64,000 bases of DNA, from the NCBI GenBank assembly GCA_022818135.1, contig JAFMSR010000010.1, positions 30,070,746 through 30,134,745 of the forward strand. Direction: 5' to 3'. Under the pieces are notes generated by a model, which ran no database searches, had not been told where the DNA came from, and saw only the letters and a program-made list of their open reading frames with translations. The position numbers were made by a program, and so were the translations under genes. Positions 1-11,894 of this stretch are shown here, in pieces (within the stretch, counting starts at the first letter, position 1; every line of letters starts with the position of its first letter). Source of the DNA: Saxidomus purpurata (Eukaryota; Mollusca; Bivalvia; Venerida; Veneridae).

Positions 1-889
1 TCTTTCATTATTGATTGGTAAATCTCATGAGTCAATAAAATGAATGCGCCGTTCACGTGGAGCGTTCCATTTTCTAAGGGATAAACTTTACATGGTTTTC
101 GCCATAAAAAAATAAGAAACGGAATTTCTAAGTAATAAGAAAAATATCGAGCCAGTTTTCATAAATAAATATAATAATTTCCATGTGATTTTATCATTGA
201 AAGTGTGTTCAATTTCGATTAGAACTGATTACGTTCAAAGTCACCCCCACAAAGTTTTGTAATAATCCATGCTATTAAATTTTTGTCGTATGGTTTCGTT
301 TTGAATATTTTTTATGTTCTCGGGTCGCCAGTCCGATTAACATTATATGTCGGCTTGCCCTTCCGACTTTCGGAAACATTGACTACCGGTTGCCAGTCCG
401 GTTATTTGTTTCTTTCGGGTTCCCGTCATTATTCTCCCGATTTGCCATTTCGGTCATTTGATTTTTTGAACATCGCAAATATGTTGCGTTGTGCTATTTC
501 AACAATAATTCGAAAGGCATTTCAAAGTGTAGGTAATGATTAGCGGTCTAAAGACAATCGGTCCGGCATAAAGTCAATCAGAGCTGCTAACACATTAATA
601 AAATCCTTTAATCAATAACGTGTTAGCGACGCCCAAGGTATTGTAGAATTGGAGGTAAAGACTGCCGCGGGTTATTATCATGACACGTTTCTTGGGGTAT
701 TAGATAGGTGCTAATAACACAGATGATATGTGTAATTACACAAGCAACTTCTTTTGTCATATTTGAGCGATTTTATGGCTTTTTAAAAAAAAATCTCGGA
801 CCGATTTTTAAGCAACTTTTGGTTACGTGAATCGGTCCAGCAAGTTGAAAATCGGTCCAGACCGGCAAATTTTCGGTTTTCCTGATCCC
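1..889. other. Left flank, no gene recognised
   Basis: Presumably intron of the LNX-like gene that enters from the left. An open frame at 283-543 (+) has no recognisable protein similarity and no convincing splice sites. The stretch around 310-450 repeats short motifs built on 'CCAGTCCG' / 'TTCCGACTTTC', so it may be an old repeat. Nothing else is supported. Confidence 0.4.
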
Positions 890-1410
890 TGGATGAAAGT
901 TTTAAAATCTTCTCGGAAACCTGAAGACCCATAGCTCAGATCTTTGGCAAGTAGCATTGCCTAGTGTCCCTCTACCAAGATTGTTCAAATTATGACCCCC
1001 AGGTCGAAATCGACCCTGTCTTGGGTGTCACTTGATTTTATATTGATTTATATAGGAAAAACTTTAAAAGCCTTCATCTCTGAAACCACAGGGCGTATAG
1101 CTTAGATATTTGGTGTGTTGCATTGCCTAGTTGACTTCTACCAAGACTGTTAGAATCATAACCCCAATATCAAAATTGACCATGCCTGGGGGGTTACTTG
1201 ATTTAACATAGCCTTATAAAGGGAAAACTTTAAAAATCTTCTTGTCTAGAACCACTAGGCCCAGAGCTTAGATGTTGGAATATAGCATTATGTAGTGGAC
1301 CTCTACTAACATTGTTTAAAATCAAAGACCCCTGGTTAAAATTGACCCTTTCTGCTATAGATGGCCTTGTATTATAGCCAATGGTAGCCAGGAGAGCGAT
1401 ATAGGATATA
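890..1410 (-). repeat. Degenerate tandem repeat, 'GACCCC' family, about three monomers
   Basis: Three diverged monomers of about 160 bp start near 898, 1066 and 1230. Each holds, in reverse orientation, the landmarks of the better-preserved array at 21.2-22.0 kb: a segment ending in 'TTTAAA', 'CTCAGA', a 'GCATTGCCTAG'-like segment, 'ACCAAGATTGTT' and 'ATGACCCCCAGGTC'. No clear terminal hairpin is left, so this is an old remnant. Confidence 0.65.
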
Positions 1411-1908
1411 GGGCCATCTTGGCCCTCTTGTTCATATGCTGTATCATAGGACCTGTCTGACACAAATATAGTAAAGAGAAGCACTACCAATACTATATTA
1501 AATGAAACTCTGTAATATCTCCATTAATATAAAAGTCTACAGACCAAAAAAAAATATATTCGTAACTGGCAAATACCAGAGAGGCCTGAGAAAAGGATAG
1601 GATTTCACCTGTAGTTTTAGTCACAATCTTCCCGCCACCCATATCATGTTACGTCAGTTATAATGAATCTGGTTCCTAAGAGACTGTACTTGGCGAGAAA
1701 TAATGACCTAGAATCATGTAACTAAATGAATAGCTTAAAAGGTTAGATGAACACTCTGGGCTGTCATTTATACAAAATGTTTTGTCACTTGGGGAGTCTT
1801 TGTTACAAGATGCTATGATCATGAAGTTAATTAATACACATTGAAGTTGCAGTTTTTGTATCATGTGATTTTTTTTAAATATAAATTAATGTGTTTTCGT
1901 ATTTTCAG

Positions 1909-4900
1909 ACATGGAACTGGTGTATATATTCTTAACTTGGTAAGAAGACACTTTTATATCAGCCTGAGGCAGTTTGCTGTAAATTCTGTCCAGCATTTTT
2001 TAGATAATAGTGTTAATTCACACCTCAGTTCATAAAATTCAGGATAACATTTATATATGGGCTCAAGGTGGCAGACGTAGCTTTCATCAATAGAGAAGAA
2101 AATCAGAACTTTCCTATATGATACACTGATCCGATTAAACCAGTCTGCTAACTAGGTCAATACAGGGTGAAGGGACAAGGAAAGGAGGAAAAATACAAAG
2201 TACAAATCTGAACAGATTCAGTATCTTATAATCTATAAAAAAAGGACAAGCGTGATTGATATATGAAGAATATGTACATTTATCAGGATCATGGGCAACT
2301 ATTATTGAATTAAATGATTGATATTCTGACAGACAATATTTAGGTTATGTTTATTCAAGTAGATGCTGGAGGGATGTCTAGTGAAAGGCAAGTCTTTCAG
2401 GATGTGAAAGAAAATGTTTTACGTCAATCAGAACTACCAGTAGATGAACATACTGGTATACACTCACAGGAAGATATTACGAAAAAGAAAATCATTACAA
2501 ATAAATTCTATGATCCAGGATCACTTGAATGAATTTCCTTGGATAGAATTGTGATAGAACTGCTTTCTATTTACTCTAAACAATGTTGATGTATGGATTT
2601 CTTTTGTATTCAGATTGTTTCTTCAGGACTTATTGTTTTAAGAAAGCATTTCTTACATTTTGCACAGTTACTGAAAATTACTGTGGTATATTTATAGCAT
2701 AAACATTTACTTCTGAATTCAAAAGCAAAGCTTTTTGTACGAATAATGGTCAATTTTGCTTCAAGACATTTTTCTTGAAAAATAACAGCTACAAGCCATT
2801 TTAATGTTCCAGGCGATCATGGTCCTTTAATCAACTAGTGTTTTGTCTCCCCATATGGGCAACTCTGAGATTTCCTGTTGGCTCATATAGTTAGGCAAGT
2901 TGGCTCATATAGTTAGGCAAGTTGGCTCATAAAGTTAGGCAAGTTCTTAGATATACCAGGCATTTAGTTGACTGTGTATAAGATTATACATCATACAGTA
3001 AACTCTGTTTATTAAGACATCGGGTAAACATGGAGTGAAATTATAGATACACGGAACAAATTTTCTCGGCCAATTTTATTCCTTTATTTAATTGTTATAT
3101 GGATATAACATGCTCCAAATATAAGGAACAAATTTAAATGATCCCCAAGGAGTTTGTTATAGAAAAAGAGTTTACTGTATTCATGAAACATTCTGCAACT
3201 GCTTACAGATATGATACAAAGAAATAAAGATCATTAACTTTGATTCAAACAGATATAATATATGATCAAGATCATAGCTTTCAATGCAAAATATAACTTT
3301 TGTCTATTGTTTATGTAGGTTGCGAACGGCCTTGCTGCATTAGATGGAAGGTTACGACCTGATGATCGTGTTCTTGAAATAAATGGACAGGATGTGTCGT
3401 ATAGTACACAGGATCAGGCTGCAGCAGTTATACAGGTGAGTTAAGATGACATCGTGTGAAGCATTCTTGAATTGTTCAAAGTTGGGCAGTCCAGATGAAA
3501 ACTTATTTAAAAAAGTGGCAAACTTGATACGTTATATTTTCTTTAATAAAAGGACACAAGTCAATGTGTTATAGGTGAAGTCAGATGAAAAGTAGAGTAC
3601 AGCAGGACCACACACCACATTGAGGAACGTAACAATGACCTCAACTAAATATTAATATACCCCACAACCAAAGTTTATTAGATTTATATAAGTCAGGATT
3701 TTCATGAAACTTGGGTTAAATGTTCATCTTATCAAGACGACATGCAGAGCCCATGTTCCAACCCCATCACCTCAAGTCAAGATAACACTTACGGGTCTTT
3801 GGTTTGTTTGGTTTGAAGAACACAGTTTTCAGTGTCAAACAATTATCACAGTTTGGTATAGCTAAGAAATGAATTGAGATGCTGCTAGCACCTGACAATG
3901 AGTGTTAACAATGTGTCTACAACACCTTTATGGATCATATTTGTACCTCTTCAACTTGTTGCACTTAAAGAATTGACGTGAATTTCTCTCGCCCGTTTCC
4001 CTTGGACAGAATTTATTTTTACTTTCATGTTCGTAATTTGCCAATTGCACATCACACAAAAGTTTTAAATCTATACAAAAACATAAATCACCATTACTGT
4101 AGATCAGCTTACTGCATTGAGGGATATCTATACTTTTAGCTCATTGGAAGTTAATGCAGTAAACACCATGGGTTACAGTTAGATGACATCTCGTTTATTG
4201 TTGTTGATCTATAGTAACATTTCAAACCTTGGTTATGAAAATATTTGACCAATATTGTAGCATAGGCAAGGTTCCATTCTTGAGCATGTTTGACAGAAAT
4301 TCCTTATATCAATAGAAAAATTAAATATTAAAACATCCGAGTTTGCTATATCCTTGCTATATTAAGATAAAATATGAAGGAAAAATATCAGGCCAAACAA
4401 GTGTTCTTTATAACCAAGAATATGTTTTGAGTTTGTTATAAGTGAGTTTTACTGTACTTCCTTAACCCTTTGAAAGATTTGCATGAAACTAAGGTCAAAT
4501 GTTCAGATTGTTAATATGACATGCCAAACTTGTGTTCTACATGTGCCAGTTTAAGGTCAATGTCAGAGTTAAGTGTCAAAGGTCATGAGAATATATCTCC
4601 CAAGCCCTTGGAAGGATTTTCATGAAACTTGGGTCAAATGTTCACTGTATCAAGATATAAGCATAATGTGTATCTGGGCTATCTAGGTTAATCATATAGT
4701 TATTGAGGTTTTAGTAATGGGAAATGTCATTTCTTATGACGTTCAGATTGGGATATTTCAGTGAAAAACTGGATTATCACATCAAATTGAAGGAAAATTT
4801 TAAAATGGAAATTAGGTTACCTGGCAGAATAAGAAATATTTTCTCAGTACATTTTATCAAAAAATCCATTTAACAGAAACTAGTTCGGTGTAAAATATTT

Positions 4901-7900
4901 TGTCATCGTTAGAATAACTTTGTCTTTCTAGTTCTTCAGAGTTTAGAGAACTACGATGATATTATTAAAGCCTTTGTAACTTACTTGGAACTTAGTTTGA
5001 AAAGCTTAGAATATATTGAAAAAGGAAACTGCTCTGATAGATGTCAAGTTATTTTACATTGTCTTGCCATTTCTCTTATGCAAGTAGATTTTGCTTGCAC
5101 TCTATTTTCTGTGTGGTAAGTGGATGATTTTATCAAAGAAATTCTGAGTAAGCAGAAACATTATCTTGTTTTTTGTATCAATGAAATTTTGTCCCCCTGC
5201 AGAATAGTTTTATATGCTAATGCTGCAAGTTGTCTATCTATAATGCCAATCTTTTTCAAATCACAGTATGTCATGGATGGTTCTGATGGACATTGCTAAA
5301 TGGGAACTAAGCATGTAAAGTACACTATGGAGTGCCTTGTATTGTTTCAGTTTTTACAGGGGTTAAACAGCATACAGTTATTTCATGTGTGTTTTGGAAA
5401 TAGTTTTAGCTAATCTTGAGGTGACTTTAGAACTGTTGGTTGGGGTGTGTAACATAGTTACAAGTCTGCAACTTATGTAGACCAAAATTACCTTCTAGAT
5501 GTGAACACAGATAATGGTTGTCAGCACTGTTAACATATCTCTGGTATATTATGATTAAGTACCCTGTCAACATGGAAAAAACTGATTAGTCCATTTTGGA
5601 AATTCAGCAGGGTCATGGTACATTAGATTAAGCCGATGTATGTAACAGTCTGAAATACAGTTACAGTCAGAAGTCAAAATTTAATGTACAGTAGAAAAAA
5701 TTGTGTGAAGGCTTCTAGTACCTATACTGTATATGGTAATGTTTAAGCTCCTATGTTTTATTTGGTTAATTGAAATTTTAGAAAAATGAGGCAAAGAACT
5801 TTAAATACTGTTTTTGTGAGCCAGATTTCAATGTAGCTTTTTAAAATTTTGATCTAACTGCAAAATTTCTGTGCATATTACAGTCTAGTCAGGACAGAGT
5901 GCAATTTGTGATATCCCGTAAAAGTCGTCCACAGACGCCAGATCTCATACGTTCTACCTCCGAGGCTCTCTATAGTCTTGACATTGACCCCGCTGATGTC
6001 ACATGGCCCATGTGTAGAAAATGTAGGGAGCTCACCATTAGCATTAACAAGGTATGTTGCTAGATATTTTACCCACAGGCCACCATATCTTAAAAAAAAA
6101 TTTAAAAAAAATTGTTTTATATAGACTATAGATCTGAAATAATTTTTTTTTTTTTAGATATGGTGGCCTGTGGTTTTACCTATATTGTTATTAATGATTT
6201 CAAAATTCAACATTAGAGAAAAATATTATTGAATGGTTGCAAACTGTATATAGAATAAGTACAATAAATTGTTGGAAATAAAATTGAGGTAAATGTTTTC
6301 CATTTTATTTTTTTACATATAAAATCATTGCATGTTAGTGTTTCCATTCTAGAGTGTGGTAACTGGTAGGTTTTTCCCACAGAGGAAAATAAATGATACA
6401 TTGACCTCAATCTAATCTTTACAAGGTCAATTTAATGTTATATTGACTTGACTGCATTTCAGTCAGATTATAATTGAGTTAACTTGTATTAAGAAACTAG
6501 TTTGAAATATTCATGTTTATTGCAGGATCCCTGTGAAACCCTGGGAATTAGTATAGCAGGTGGAGTTGGCAATCCTAGAGGTGACACCCCTGTCTATGTA
6601 ACAAATATAAATCCACAGGGGTGTTTAGGAAAGTCTGGACAAGTTCAGGTAAATGAACTTCACTTTATATTCTGATCTGTAATCTGATTAAATGATAGTC
6701 AAATTATTTTTGAAAGTAAGCTTAGCATGGTTAGTTATGATTTAGTATGTGTGTTGCAGATTTGTTTCTTGTTTCAGAAAGGAGATGTGTTACTGAGTGT
6801 AAACAACAGTAACCTTCTTGGCCTCTCACATCCAGAGGCAGTCGCTCAGGTCAAGGCAAACACCGGGTCAAAGGTCATAACCTTGAAGATTGTGGAGGCC
6901 CCAGAAACATGTATTGGTCCTGCTAACTTTGTGCCTAGCTGGTTGTACTGGCAACAGCTACCCAAGTAAGTCAGTTACTCAGTTTAGTTTATACTAATTT
7001 ATTTATTCTCAATTGCGAAATAAGTTCTTACAACTTAGATTAATCGCTCTCGAGACTCATTCCAGATGGAATCAACCTCGAAGAGAGAGAGGCAATGTGG
7101 CGATGGTAGGGATCGAACCAGCGATCCTGAGGGAAATGCGCTAACACTGCGCAACAGTTACTCAGTCTTGCAGATACAGCCCCTTATCATCCGTCTATAA
7201 TACTTGCAGAAACATTTCTTCATTGCCTCTAGATATTTTTATGATGGCTCGTACAAAAATACATATATTCCAAGAGAATAGAATTAATGAGTGGAATAAT
7301 CTAAGTGATGTATGGTATATTGTAGTTTAAATATTTCAATTTTCACAATCTGAAATTTTATTATTATTTACAGTTTTAGGTAGTTATACCTTATCAAGTG
7401 TTTTGTATATTTATAACTTGTCATGATTAATGAATTTCTTTTGCAGTTTGTGCCAAAACATAAAGACTGTTACATTGTTGCGTAGCCCTACAGGTAGTCT
7501 TGGGTTCTCTGTGGTAGGGGGCTCAGATTGTGTTCAGGGCAGTCTTCCAATATATATCAAGTCAGTTGTTACAGAGACACCAGCCTTCAAAGATGGCAGA
7601 CTCAAGTAAGTGTTTTATTATGCCTCCTGTCATTCAAAGAATGGTGGAAGGGCATAATACGTGCATCTGTGCTAAAGTTTAGTTTTCTATCAATAACTCA
7701 TGAAAGGTTGCATAGATTTTATTTATATTTTACATGTAAGATTTATAAACATAAAATACAGCTCAAGTTCAATATTGGCTACAATCTGTTAATTGTTACA
7801 GGAGTTAGGGCCCCTCCTTTTCAACTTAAATGACAACAAAATGGTGGTTCCTGAACAGTAACTTTTGAAAGGTTGCATAGATGTGATTCAGATTTAACAT

Positions 7901-9729
7901 GTAGGTTTAGGAACATAAAATACAGGTCTAGTTCAATTTAGGTTACAATCTAGTCATTCTTACAGAAATTATTGACCCTTTTCAACTGAAATTTCTGTGA
8001 ATTGGTGGTTTTTGATGGTTTGATGGATGGATGTCAATACTGTAGATATACATGTCTATAAGTAAGAATGGCTTGTGTAAGTTTCCAAGTAATACACTCA
8101 CATATGTTTAAGTTATATTTGTTATACCCCCAAAACGAAGTTTAGGGGGGTATATAGGAGTCACCCGGTGGTTGGTCGGTCAGTCGGTCTGTTGCATTTT
8201 CCTTGTCCGCAGCATAACTTGAAAACTACTAGTTGGAATTCAATACAACTTCATACAATGGTCAAGCACATTGAGAGGAAGTGCAGTGCACAAGAACTAT
8301 AACTCCATCTTGACTAATTACAGAGTTATTGCCCTTTGTTACTTTTCCTTGTCCGGAGCATAACTTGAAAACTACTGGTTGGAATTCAATACAACTTCAT
8401 ACAATGGTCAAGCACATTGAAAGGAAGTGCAGTGTACAAGAACTATAACTCCATCGTGACTAATTACAGAGTTATTGCCCTTTGTTACTTTTCCTTGTCC
8501 GGAGCATAACTTGAAATCTACTAGTTGGAATTCAATACAACTTCATACAATGATCAAGCACACTCAGAGGAAGTGCAGTGTACAAGAACTATAACTCTAT
8601 CTTGAGTATTTACTGAGTTATTGCCCTTTGTTACTTTTCCTTGTCCGAAGCATAACTTGAAAACTACTAGTTGGAATTCAGTACAACCTCATACAATGGT
8701 CAAGTACATTTAGAGGAAGTGCAGTGCACAGGAACCATAACTCCATCTTGACTCATTACAGAGTTATTACCCTTTGTTACTTTTCCTTGTCCGGAGCATA
8801 ACTTGAAAATTTCTGGTTGGAATTCAATACAACTTAATACAATGGTCAAGCACAGTGAGAGGGAGTGCAGTGCACAGGAACCATAACTCCATCTTGACTA
8901 ATTACAGGGTTATTGCCCTTTGTTACTTTTCCCTGTCTGGAGAATTTTTCGAAAACTACAAGTTGGAATTCAATACAACTTCATACAATGGTCAAGCACA
9001 ATGAGAGGAACTGCTAAGAACAATATCTCTTTTTAGTTTGTTTGCAAGGTATTATGTTACTACGAACTTCTTCAGTTTATAAAGCAATCCTTTCGGGGGT
9101 ATTAATCACATTTAGTGATAGCTCTAGTTATAATAGGTATATCTGAACCATTTTTCAGTTGAAAAAAATTAAGGTTTATGTTGATATCTGAGCGCTAGTG
9201 CATTGGCTTTCACAGATACCTGTTGTACTAGTTAAATCCAGAAAATAACCCAGAAATGTTACAATTTGTTCATGGCTTACTTTTTACATTGGAAGTAACA
9301 AATCAATGTTATATGTACCAGGATGAACAAAAAAACAGCGCAGTTATTTCATACGGTCTGTCATCTCAGCAGTACTGTACAAAAACAACTTTCTGGGCAT
9401 AAAATTTAGTCAGCAAGTGCTTGCGTATACAATTTGAAACGGTTTTATACTGTTTCTGTTTAAATGAGTACAAATGGCAGATTATTTCATCCAGATTTTG
9501 GTGTTGTTTTAGTCAATAACAAAATGTTGTTTGTTTAAATAATTTGGCTATATCTAGGTCCCATGTCCTCATGTAGTTTTGTCTGCCTTTCAGATGTGGT
9601 GATATGATACTCAGTGTGAACAACGTAAGCCTTGAGAAGGTGACACATGCAAAAGCTGTAGAAATCCTTAAACATGCTACTGGTGCTGTATCATTGAGGG
9701 TTGTATCCTGGCCAGGGACCATGGTGTGA
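1909..9729 (+). CDS. LNX: LNX-like E3 ubiquitin ligase, 3' part (PDZ2-PDZ4)
   Basis: The 3' part of a RING-PDZ E3 ligase of the LNX1/LNX2 type, which in animals ubiquitinates Numb and scaffolds junction and signalling proteins at the membrane and cytosol. Coding exons: 1909-1939, 3319-3435, 5884-6051, 6526-6648, 6778-6965, 7447-7605, 9594-9729; all introns are GT-AG and phases agree, giving 306 codons plus TGA. PDZ2: 'GVYILNL' joined to 'VANGLAALDGRL' and 'DRVLEINGQDV'. PDZ3: 'ETLGISIAGG' (carboxylate-binding loop LGIS), 'KGDVLLSVNN'. PDZ4: 'GSLGFSVVGG' (loop LGFS), 'CGDMILSVNN'. The linker 'PSWLYWQQLP' and the C-terminus 'VSWPGTMV' match vertebrate LNX ('VSWPGTFL') in kind and position. The first exon seen is 31 bp and starts in mid-codon, so RING, the NPxY motif and PDZ1 lie left of the window. 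LNX1 and LNX2 cannot be separated here. Confidence 0.93.
2344..2532 (+). CDS. Possible alternative terminal exon of the LNX-like gene
   Basis: An open frame follows a plausible acceptor (ATATTTAG, ending 2343) and begins in the phase left by the exon ending at 1939. If used, PDZ2 would be cut after 'GVYILNL' and followed by 63 new residues (first residues VMFIQVDAGGMSSERQ) before TGA. The peptide is hydrophilic and compositionally protein-like (many E, Q, D, K), unlike the surrounding AT-rich intron. No polyadenylation signal is obvious just downstream and I recognise no homologue. A chance open frame remains possible. Confidence 0.3.
   Translation, partial: VMFIQVDAGGMSSERQVFQDVKENVLRQSELPVDEHTGIHSQEDITKKKIITNKFYDPGSLE
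2878..2945 (+). repeat. 22-bp direct repeat, three units
   Basis: Three adjacent near-identical units containing 'GGCTCATATAGTTAGGCAAG'; the third has one A for T change. It lies inside the LNX intron between the exons ending at 1939 and starting at 3319. Confidence 0.85.
2994..3179. mobile_element. pogo/Tigger-like MITE
   Basis: A 186-bp non-coding element with 12-bp perfect terminal inverted repeats, TACAGTAAACTC at the left and GAGTTTACTGTA at the right. The interior ('GGAACAAATTT', 'GAGTTTGTTATA') resembles the copies at 4.3 and 11.7 kb. The end sequence and outermost TA fit pogo-type elements that target TA. Confidence 0.7.
3660..3860. repeat. Remnant of a tandem-repeat element
   Basis: Contains 'TTTTCATGAAACTTGGG' and 'AAATGTTCA', also found at 4470-4660. 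This is a degenerate monomer of a family otherwise poorly represented here; no ends are visible. Confidence 0.45.
4337..4456. mobile_element. Degenerate pogo-like MITE
   Basis: Carries the interior signature 'GAGTTTGCTATATCC' and ends in 'GAGTTTTACTGTA', matching the 2994 and 11707 elements. The left inverted repeat is lost or unrecognisable. Confidence 0.5.
4470..4660. repeat. Remnant tandem repeat, about 1.5 monomers
   Basis: Two partial units share 'CATGAAACT', 'GGTCAAATGTTCA' and 'CTTGGAAGGATTTTCATG'. Same family as the 3.7-kb remnant. Lies in the LNX intron between 3435 and 5884; the rest of that intron shows nothing recognisable. Confidence 0.45.
6972..7166 (-). mobile_element. tRNA-derived SINE with 12-bp target-site duplication
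   Basis: The SINE body is 6985-7154, flanked by perfect direct repeats CAGTTACTCAGT at 6972-6983 and 7155-7166. It is the same family as the longer copy at 50.7-50.9 kb (shared 'TCTCGAGACTCATTCCA' and 'AACCTCGAAGAGAGAGAGGC'). On the minus strand a damaged tRNA-like head keeps a B-box-like TTCGATCCC; an internal segment present in the other copy is missing. The 5' duplication begins six bases after the last base of the LNX exon, right behind the donor GTAAGT. Confidence 0.85.
7612..8040 (+). repeat. Tandem-repeat element, two ~165-bp monomers
   Basis: Begins with a hairpin-like end (TTATGCCTCC ... GGGCATAAT) and continues with two diverged monomers sharing 'GAAAGGTTGCATAGAT', 'GGAACATAAAATACAG'-like and 'GTTCAATTTAGG'-like segments. 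The end has the TTATnCCCCC ... GGGnnATAA logic of the other families. Lies in the LNX intron after exon 7447-7605. Confidence 0.6.
8122..9129 (+). mobile_element. Pearl/Helentron-like element with six ~146-bp monomers (copy A)
   Basis: The left end is a hairpin, TTATACCCCC ... GGGGGGTATATA (8122-8156), followed by a short GGTCGGTC-type microsatellite. Six monomers start with 'TTTTCCTTGTCCGG'-like sequence near 8198, 8343, 8489, 8634, 8781 and 8928. The right end has a complementary GGGGGTATTAA, then the stem-loop ATCAC-ATTTA-GTGAT (9105-9119) and the end AGCTCTAGTT. No open frame suggests a transposase, so it is non-autonomous. The layout (subterminal inverted repeats, 3' stem-loop, tandem core, microsatellite) fits bivalve pearl elements and Helentron-derived elements; that assignment is inferred. 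Confidence 0.8.
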
Positions 9730-11200
9730 CTGTTTCCTGTATTCTTGTGAGGAACCAATCACAGGAAGTGACATTTCTGAAAATTTATTGGAAATCTTGA
9801 AACCAGTCAAGTGAACTGACCAGATGTATCCGTGTATGATAGAGGAAAATGTATTTGACCGGTGAATGTTTTTATACAAATGGGACAAGTGCAAATTTAA
9901 AGATTTTTACCGCTTGACAAGGTTAGTTTACGTAGGTTACCTGACGTCTCAGGAAAACATCTTGACTAGCAGTAGGTTTATTTTTGATTGCAAACAAAGA
10001 TGAAATATTGTGTCAATGTTTTGAGGTTATGACTTGTTTGTGCCCATGCCAGCTAGACCAAATACAAGTGTATACAGGGCTACAATATCAGATAGAAGAC
10101 TTCAGAATGACTACACTGTGTACACTACTACATTATGCCAATGAAAGTGCCGTTGTTACAATGACAGGTACTTGATGCACTCCGAGAGTTGTAAAATGCA
10201 CTTAAACAGGATGTGATATGTAGTTGACTGAAGCTGGACTGTGTACTTTACTGGAAACAAGATTGTACACCAGACATCAGTAAAATATGACATTAGAACA
10301 GTACTACTACAGTTTCATACACAGGATCAGTAAACAACCATGTACCAGATAAATGGAACATTCTGATAATAAATGAAAAAAACTACAGTTTATAAGAACC
10401 TTTTGTCTTGCATCATTTTCATTCATTTTCCATTTATGTAACACACTGCTGGTCAGCTCTTCATTGTTTTGTCAGTATCATACATTTGATACAGTTATAC
10501 TGCAGAGAAATCGTTAAATCATGTCCATTGAGTACAATAAATTGTTCTATAAGGTTGAATAGAATATGATGTCAACCATGAGCAGGTATTTGTTACAAAT
10601 CATATTAGAATCTACCTGGAAATTCTTTATAACTGCTGCACTGGTTGGTTCTCTGTTTGATAGATATAACCCAAACCCTTTGGAGACTACAGTAACAGAA
10701 AGGTGGGTGGGGTATCTGACACTGGAGAAAAGCTGCTGCTGCATTTAAATCACTTCATATTTCATAGGTACAGGCATACTGGCATACAAACTAAATTTAA
10801 AGACATGTTAAGTAGGGTGGGGGACACAGTGGGGGCATGTAGATGCTAACTTTAGGCTAAGTATATTTATATAGAACTTTGGTTATTACCAGTAAGGCAT
10901 ATAGACAAATACGGCTATGTGTTTGGTTACAGTTTCCATGGTAACATGACTGGCTCTTCATGTATATCCTTACTGCCTTTGTATTTTGTGAAGAGCTCTT
11001 TGTCATTATATCTCATGCTTATGTTGACAAGTCGTGTAATTTTGATGTTTAACATCATCATTTACTTATTTCATTCCCAAAAGAGCAGGTCTCTTAAACC
11101 ATTGGACTTTTCTTTCTTTATGTTCATTTTTAAACTGAATTTATGGATTTTGGAATTCATGTTGAATTTTCTGTAAATAAAGATTTTATTTAACTTTTAC
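9730..11200 (+). other. 3' UTR of the LNX-like gene
   Basis: Non-coding sequence follows the LNX stop. AATAAA-type signals occur near 10370 and at about 11175, the latter inside 'GTAAATAAAG' before a T-rich stretch, so the transcript could end near 10.39 or 11.2 kb. Open frames on both strands here (for example 10547-10744) look incidental. Confidence 0.5.
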
Positions 11201-11706
11201 ATGATTCTTATTTCTGTTCATTCTTTAGCAATAGAAATTTGTGTTTTATTTTGAATAAATGTTATTTCCATATTTAATATTCATCTGTAATGTATTCATT
11301 TATATAGTTTGAAATAAGGCATTGACAGATTTGTGTTCATTTTTAAGAAAAGAAAAAAACATTTGTGAGAATTGCTAAAAGAAATCTGTGAAATATTCCT
11401 TATACCAGTTTATGCATTTTTCAAATTACAATGAATAGATAGAAAAAAGTTTATCACAATTTTTGTTGCACTGTACAATATTAAGAACTTACATGAAGAA
11501 TGCACAAACAGGATTGACACATTATATAAGGCATTCAGCTTGGTACAAGCCTTGCATTCTGTGGTAGCATAAAGGGTTATATGGTGAAAATGTATCCACT
11601 GAGTAGGAGGGGCAGAAATAAGGGGCAGACCTAAACCGGTGTATGTATGAGTATGGTCTACACTTGTCAGTAGGGCAAGGATTATGCAAAATTAGGTTTA
11701 TATTAT

Positions 11707-11894
11707 TACAGTAAACTCCTTTTATAACAAACTCCTTCGGACCATTTAAATGTGTTCGTTATATCCGGAGTTTGTTATATCCGTATACCATTTTCATATT
11801 AAATAGATAAAGAAAAAAATCGGGCCGAGAAAATGTGTTCCTTATATCCGGATTTTCGCTATATCCGGAGTCGTTATATACGGAGTTTACTGTA
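11707..11894. mobile_element. pogo/Tigger-like MITE
   Basis: A 188-bp element with 13-bp perfect inverted ends TACAGTAAACTCC and GGAGTTTACTGTA. The interior repeats 'GTTATATCCGGAGT' motifs in both orientations. It is the best-preserved of three related copies (2994, 4337) and has no coding capacity. Confidence 0.8.
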
